In this document: positions 58,698-64,000 of the stretch, piece by piece
Layout: each line of letters starts with the position of its first letter
Numbering within the stretch: position 1 is the first letter of the stretch
Source: Lamellibrachia satsuma
Taxonomy: Eukaryota; Annelida; Polychaeta; Sabellida; Siboglinidae
DNA: 64,000 bases
Direction: 5' to 3'
NCBI GenBank assembly: GCA_033239005.1
Contig: BSQZ01000006.1
Coordinates: forward strand, 8,941,662-9,005,661
Program-made: the position numbers and the translations under genes
Notes under the pieces: model-generated
What the model was told of the DNA's origin: nothing
Seen by the model: only the letters and a program-made list of their open reading frames with translations
Databases searched by the model: none

Positions 58698-58772
58698 GAC
58701 GACAGCAGCAATCACTACTGCACAACAACAATAAACAACAACATAGGGCAACAACACATAAACGACATCAGC
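58698..58772. repeat. 63-bp satellite array, remainder right of the LINE
   Basis: gacgacagcagcaatcacta, ctgcacaacaacaataaaca, acaacatagggcaacaacac, ataaacgacatcagca: one and a bit units, collinear with the array left of the LINE. The gacgacagca start resembles the first unit at ~54712 rather than interior units. Confidence 0.95.
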
Positions 58773-58892
58773 ATCTTGTGCAGCATCTTTTCAAAATGAC
58801 CTAACCTCCTTAGCTTCTTGGCACCTCCATCCATCGGTTGACGACTTTTTGCAGTGTACGTGATCAAGAGAATGCCTAATCATTTGGTTTTG
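58773..58892. other. No recognisable feature
   Basis: Short unique interval; begins with gcatcttgtgcagcatctt, a small duplication of gcatctt. Confidence 0.4.
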
Positions 58893-58965
58893 TTGCGCCA
58901 CTGAGCTCGGATTTTCCGAGGATATCGGCGCCAAAGAAGTCTTTTTATTATTATTATTATTAGCA
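58893..58965 (+). repeat. SINE/LINE 3' tail fragment ending in (ATT)n
   Basis: Second copy of the segment at 11556-11622: ttgttgcgccactgagctcg, gaggatatcggcgcc, aaagaagtc, ttttattattattattatta. Confidence 0.75.
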
Positions 58966-59026
58966 ATCACAAAACCAAGCCGCTTGCGCGACGCATCTGC
59001 AACAGCGTCGACCAAAGCAACTGCTC

Positions 59027-59268
59027 TAGAGAGTCAGCTACGTAGAGAGTCAGCTACGTAGATAGTCAACTACGTAGAGAGTCAGCTACGTAGAGAGTCA
59101 TCTACGTAGAGAGTCAGCTACGAAGAGAATCAGCGACGTAGAGAGTCAGCTACGTAGAGAGTCAGCTACGTAGAGAGTCAGCTACTTAGATAGTCAGCTA
59201 CGTAGAGAGTCAGCTACGTAGAGAGTCAGCTACTTAGAGAGTCAGTTACGTTGAGAGTCAGCTACGGC
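59027..59268. repeat. 16-bp tandem repeat (agagagtcagctacgt), ~15 copies
   Basis: Variants agatagtc, ctacttag, ctacgaag and gttacgtt. The unit contains ctacgtag, a perfect 8-bp palindrome. Confidence 0.97.
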
Positions 59269-59884
59269 ATCACTGCCGCACACACAGCCGCCTCGGCGAC
59301 TCTCACGCGCCCGACGGCGAAGCAGCTCCTGCCGCGGGATTTAGAATCTGTGGGTTAGAGATAGAGACCACCACTCTTTGAGTCCACGACCGGTTACAGA
59401 TGTGTGAGATATGGCATAGACACCTGGCAGTAGGAACCAACGTCTCTTCCGAAAAACACAGGCCAGTTGTATTTGACCACCGCGCCGTGTTCCAGCCACT
59501 GGTAGAATTTGATCCGTTGACCATAAGACTAATAAGATCAAGAGCGACTCAAGAACAACACAAACAGCGCCTGGACCCTCGAGGTGGATCCCATTTCAGT
59601 GTCCCGTCGTTTGCATCCCGCTGACACTTAGCAGCGGGGCTGACGTTCACATAAGCCATTAAATGCACGTAGCGTTGATCGTCAGCGCAAGCGTACAGTC
59701 TACGGAGATGTGTGAGTTGAGAATCGATTATTTTTATCGGGTCTCTACTTCATTTCAGCGGGACTAGTGAAAGTATAATGACTGTTTAACACGTCCATGT
59801 ATGGGAGTCGTCTAATTGAGTGTGGCGACTGACATTTAAACCAGTTAAGTGTGTATGTGCTTGTAGTCTTCTGCTACACGATTC
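59269..59884. other. No recognisable feature
   Basis: Unique sequence; no supported gene. Confidence 0.4.
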
Positions 59885-60543
59885 CTAACCGATTAGCATG
59901 GGGCCACAATGTGACCAGCACCACGGTGTCTTATCTGTGGTGAGGCTATCTACCGCCAAGGAATCCTTGCACCGGCACGTCCCATTCAGCCGCGGGGACT
60001 GAGCTAGCCGGCGGCTGAAACTGAGAGCAAACACACTGAAGGGCTTGTACGACAGGCTGCTCAGAACGCGTCCAGGCGCCTCACTTCCTGCTGCGTTAAC
60101 ATACCGCGTCACTGGTGTGACCAACGGAAACCGACGGCCGTGACAAAAGGTGTGGTTACTATTGACCTAATTACGCCAGCAACTGCTCTAAAATATGATA
60201 TAATATGAATATAGTTGTATCCAATAAAATTATATGATCACATCTCGTGTGTGAACAGAGTTTAGTAAACAATTAGTAAAACGAGGCAGAAGGGACGCGT
60301 CTCCACGCGACGAATCTCAAGCAAGACGGGCTGACTTAAACCTTCTGTGACATCTCTAGAAGGAACGAATAACAATTTTCATGTTTCCCGTAAGAAACAT
60401 AAAGCAAACTGAAATGTACATCAGTAGGAATTATGCGTATTCACTTCACAGCAAAATGAGACTGAGATAAAAGCAAAGCGAGAGTGCGGTAAAAGTTCTT
60501 TGGACAAGACAGACAACTGTTCCTTCAGCCAGACAGGGTCACG
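59885..60543 (-). repeat. Dispersed repeat R5, copy 2
   Basis: Reverse complement aligns with 48718-49475 throughout (gtgaccctgtctggctgaag, caaagaacttttaccgcact, gaagtgaatacgcataattc, gagacgcgtcccttctgcct, cagccgccggctagctcagt). It lacks the two tandem expansions of copy 1. Confidence 0.8.
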
Positions 60544-60934
60544 TGTAATTGCTCTTTAGACGTATTAATAGACTCACTTGAATACGGCTATTTTCGTGCC
60601 ACGAATGCATTTTAGTTCACACAAACACGATCAGACCTATTCGATCACATAGTATGCTGTGATCATGACATAAAAACGCATATCTAATGACATTTTCAGT
60701 ACCAGCAGATGTCTGAAAGAATTAGTCAATAATATATATTTTTATTGCACCTACTTTTTGCAGGTTGAAATCATCTATAAGAAATGCCCGGTGACAACAC
60801 GAAAAACGGTTTTGAGCAGGCATTCTTAATGTCTTAAGTTACGACATATTTGACCAATAATGCGAATTATAAGACGTCAATCTAAGTGGCAAACCTATTT
60901 ATACTACAACATTTACATGACACGACATCGTCTC
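60544..60934. other. Spacer between R5 and R6
   Basis: AT-rich. No match elsewhere in the window was found by eye. Confidence 0.4.
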
Positions 60935-61420
60935 TCAGATAACATGCCGTTGCTTGTGAAGTCAATGCGTCTACGCAACAACCCGCTTTCCGTAGATTTC
61001 CCATTACGTCTGCCAGATAGCAAATCGTTATTGTCAATGCAACGAGGAACGAAGTTCCTAAATGTCTTCCATAAAACCTAGTCTCGACATAAGAACTCTG
61101 CGGTAGCGTTAGGCTAACGAATTATCGCCAAGTAGATGTGACACAAATATCAAGATTTCCGTGTTCGATAGAACAACAGAGAGGTTTGCGGGCGTCTCTC
61201 TAATATATTGATCTGGTTTATGTGCTGGACGGATTGAATGGACTGTGTTGCCGTCGGGAGTTAGGGACAACGCGGCCCAGAGTGGTTCTAATGATGAAAT
61301 CAGTAATAGAATTATCGTCGCTAAGTGTGCGGACAAGTTTGGTCATAATTACATGTATCGGCTGGGTCCCTTGTTCGGAGTGCCTGGTGAACGCGTTCCA
61401 GGTCATGGTAGTTCACAACA
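60935..61420 (+). repeat. Dispersed repeat R6, copy 3
   Basis: ctgccagatagcaaatcgtt, cttccataaaacctagtctc, aactctgcggtagcgttagg, tatcgccaagtagatgtgac, then tctaatatattgatctggtt and gtgctggacggattgaatgg. The left half matches 37970-38130, the right half the reverse complement of 45170-45330. Confidence 0.75.
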
Positions 61421-62182
61421 GTACGAAATGTGAGCTCGCAAGCTGATTTTACCGTTAAAGTGATCTCGTTTCTATCATTTCTATGCAAACGTACGCGATC
61501 ATGCCTCTCCATTTAACACGACCACGGGTGTCTTCTTTCCTAGCCAGGCTGCTAGACCATCGATGATTGTAATTATTTGCTGAACTCTGCTTCTTTCCTC
61601 TCAACATTTTCCGTTGTCACTATAATTGTTAACATTTTATATTTCTTACCACGTGGCCTCTTGATTCTGCACGAGGTCTTCGTTTTACTGTTTGTTTTCT
61701 ACGAATGTCTTCATTTTCGTTTCTGTCCATGATACTCTGATCTGTCTTCCCGATAACCACGTTGATGTTGCTTCTGTGTATTTTTTTAAAGTTTTTATAT
61801 CTGGTTTTAAGATGGTTTTGCGCGTGTCCTTAGCATGAGGAAAGACATTGCAATGGTCCTTGCCAAAGCCAACCTACCAAGCATTCTGGCACTCCATAAA
61901 GCGAACATGCAACTTTCCTTTTGACATTTGTCTGCAGGAAAGTCTGCAGGAGAGATGTAAAAGTATTCCATCATTCGACACAGCCATCACCTGGAGGTGA
62001 CGGCGGGCCACAGAGACAACTGGAGACACACGGTGTAGGTGGACACGCGAAGACACGACTCACATGGCCGTCACGTCTCCAACTCTCCAGGCGCAATTGA
62101 CCGAACACTCCAACCCACGGACAGAAATTTAAATGCTGTTATAAATGAACTGCTTAACTCAAAGTGACCATTGCCCGTGTTG
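61421..62182. other. No recognisable feature
   Basis: Unique sequence; no supported gene. Confidence 0.4.
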
Positions 62183-62252
62183 CTCGTGTTGTCCGTGTGG
62201 CCTGTGTAGCCCGTGTGGCCCGTGTGGCCTGTGTGGCCCGCGTGGCCCGGAG
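62183..62252. repeat. 9/10-bp tandem repeat (cgtgtggcc)
   Basis: gtgttgctcgtgttgtccgt then gtggcctgtgtagcccgtgt and similar, about seven units. Confidence 0.9.
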
Positions 62253-62394
62253 CCGTCAACAACATACCCGTCGTCGTACTACTTTCTCTGCAATATTTCA
62301 TGTGACGGACAACCGATACATTTCGTGAAAACATATCTATAATATCGCTCCAATTTTGTGATGTCGAAAGATTTCAAACTACTTGACTGTTTAA
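62253..62394. other. No recognisable feature
   Basis: Short unique interval. Confidence 0.4.
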
Positions 62395-62500
62395 TACGAT
62401 TTAACAACATTTGACAAGATTGTCATCCAAAACAAAGCAAGTGGACCAGAACGCCGTTGGCTTATTGAGAGTCCGACGACGTGACTTATTGTCATTGTCT
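62395..62500 (-). pseudogene. CR1-like LINE, 3' UTR scrap
   Basis: tttaacaacatttgacaagattgtcatcc, agcaagtggaccagaacgcc and gttggcttattgagagtccg match the 3' UTR of the family, antisense (compare 150-230). Only ~100 bp. Confidence 0.75.
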
Positions 62501-62621
62501 TGTTGTGAGACGTCGTGTAGAATGGGGACAACAGTTGTGCGTTATTCGAGTAGGCTCACTACCCGACGGAACCACACCCAACACAAAGTCGTGTAGTGTG
62601 GTGCCTGCATTATACAGTACA

Positions 62622-62660
62622 CACGCAGGCAAGCACGCACGCACGCACGCACGCACACGG
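62622..62660. repeat. (GCAC)n microsatellite
   Basis: acacacgcaggcaagcacgc followed by acgcacgcacgcacgcacac. Confidence 0.9.
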
Positions 62661-62762
62661 CGTTGCACGTTTTGGTAGGACAATACCTATGGCAATGAGA
62701 ACTGCCTGCCCCAACTAAAGAACGTATGTTGTACGAGCCATTCCCACGGGCTGTTATGCATG

Positions 62763-62922
62763 CCTACAGCATTTCAGTCCCATACATGCCTACACCATTT
62801 CAGTCCCATACATGCCTACATCATTTCAGTCCCATACATGCCTACACCATTTCAGTCCCATACATGCCTACACCATTTCAGTCCCATACATGCCTACACC
62901 ATTTCAGTCCCATACATGCGTA
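62763..62922. repeat. 26-bp tandem repeat, 6 copies
   Basis: Unit tttcagtcccatacatgcct + acacca, with one catca variant and a drifted first unit. Confidence 0.97.
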
Positions 62923-63215
62923 ACTGACTGACATATGATGGAACACAGAGACACAACCACAAGCTACTTTACAGTAATATATGTTAACCCTACACACGTT
63001 GTCGCACGTTACCGCGTGCTTGCACACCGATACACTTGTGGTCGCCGATTCGTACATACTACACAACATGTACGTACACGCACACTGACCAGCATCATGG
63101 TCGACCAGGGGTCAGTGGCGTTCGCTGGGCCTGGTCAACATCATTTCACATCGATACCCCATCAATATGTTATCGTCTTGAACATGTGTAACTTGTGTTG
63201 CTAATGTTGAAGATG
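62923..63215. other. No recognisable feature
   Basis: Unique sequence. Confidence 0.4.
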
Positions 63216-63255
63216 TGTGCCGGCTGATGTGTGCCGGCTGATGTGTGCCGGCTGC
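63216..63255. repeat. 14-bp tandem repeat (tgtgtgccggctga), 3 copies
   Basis: Three near-exact units. Confidence 0.95.
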
Positions 63256-63635
63256 CGTCAATCAGACCGAGTCGATACATTCACACATCACCCAGCAAAT
63301 ACACGGACTGGCCACTTGACGCACTGGTTCTAAAGTTTCTGTACTGTCCGCTGACGCAGCTTCTGTACCTGCGACACGGATATGATGAGTGGCAATCGAG
63401 TTTCACTGTTGATTGTGTTATATTATAACATCCTAGCAGCATCCGCTTAACGGATAATATATAGCCACTTAGCGATATCACTTAATAACATACTGTGTGA
63501 TTAAGATGCAATAAGTTCATATCATATTATGTAATTAATATGCAATTACTTAATATCGTAAATTATTGTGTAATGAATCTAGACGCGTAATGTTACACAA
63601 ACAGATACAGGGCGGGAATGACGTCACATTGTGGG
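63256..63635. other. No recognisable feature
   Basis: AT-rich in 63.4-63.6 kb, otherwise unremarkable. Confidence 0.4.
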
Positions 63636-63850
63636 GCGTGGTGGCGCGGTGGCGCGGTGACGCGGTGGCGCCATGGTAAGTTGGAATGAACACATCTGCC
63701 AGGGGATGAAGTTGGAATGAACGTGTCTGCCAGGGGATGAAGTTGGAATGAACGCATCTGCTAGGGGATGAAGTTGGAATGAACACGTCTGCCAGGGGAT
63801 GAAGTGTCAAACGGTCTGAACGGTGCTATGGACTGGATACTTTTTTATTT
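63636..63850 (+). repeat. Rearranged SINE R4 copy with 31-bp x4 expansion
   Basis: Starts ggggcgtggtggcgcggtgg, the SINE head, stuttered as gcggtggc units. Without the B box or core it then passes into gttggaatgaacacatctgc caggggatgaa, repeated four times (63678-63805), and ends with aagtgtcaaacggtctgaac and a ggactggatac end as in the 36.1-kb copy. Confidence 0.7.
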
Positions 63851-64000
63851 TGAGATTTTATTTATTGGACTGACGAGTTTGAACGCAGTATTGCGGTATA
63901 TTTTCGATCCACTGAGGAGTCCGGCCAAGCAGCGGGGGATGTTGGTATGAATGTAGGACTAAACATGAAACATAATATAATGTGTTAGCGACTATTTCAA

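Overview
This window is from a eukaryotic, almost certainly metazoan, genome. It has no operons, no ribosome-binding-site-led ORFs and no convincing host exon, but it is saturated with non-LTR retrotransposon (LINE) remains, a tRNA-derived SINE, dispersed repeats and a very large number of micro- and minisatellites. LINEs of the CR1/L2/Jockey kind together with RTE-like LINEs and SINE tails of the 'gcgctata..(att)n' type are common in marine invertebrates such as molluscs and other lophotrochozoans. The exact lineage cannot be fixed from sequence alone, and this assignment is an inference.

Layout. 1-5 kb: a dispersed repeat (R3) split by an antisense CR1-like LINE 3' end, then the best-preserved LINE protein of the window, a 5'-truncated RTE-like reverse transcriptase on the minus strand (1727-4051), next to a decayed CR1-like 3' end. 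5-16.5 kb: AT, CA and TCAC microsatellites, a second RTE-like C-terminus at 8.5 kb abutting a 1-kb trinucleotide-rich minisatellite, and 42-bp and 60-bp arrays. 17-28 kb: a tRNA-derived SINE, a decayed LINE C-terminus at 19.3 kb, a 1-kb CCCCTTGGCCTC array, a GC-only 8-bp array, a 68-bp array, and three copies of dispersed repeat R2. 28-31.1 kb: three more decayed RT fragments. 32-48 kb: a pure 376-bp CA tract, 20-, 45-, 22-, 9-, 19-, 11- and 70-bp arrays, and copies of dispersed repeats R6 and R7. 48-52 kb: repeat R5, a folded-back CR1-like LINE copy carrying AT arrays, and a further LINE fragment cut at its YADD motif. 54.7-58.8 kb: a 63-bp satellite invaded by a 5'-truncated CR1-like LINE with an intact RT core. 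59-64 kb: second R5 and third R6 copies, short arrays and a rearranged SINE copy.

How the parts relate. Nothing here behaves as a cellular pathway. The recurring theme is transposable elements seeding tandem repeats: several arrays are amplified pieces of a dispersed repeat that is single-copy in its sister (45-bp inside R7, 70-bp at the R7 end, 13-bp inside R5, 31-bp inside the SINE, AT runs inside the CR1-like RT gene), and RTE-like LINEs end with a stop codon lying inside a GTGA-type tail that has grown into microsatellites. I did not find a new defence, biosynthetic or regulatory system. The long open frames in the arrays are explained by repeat lengths and absence of stop codons in the unit.
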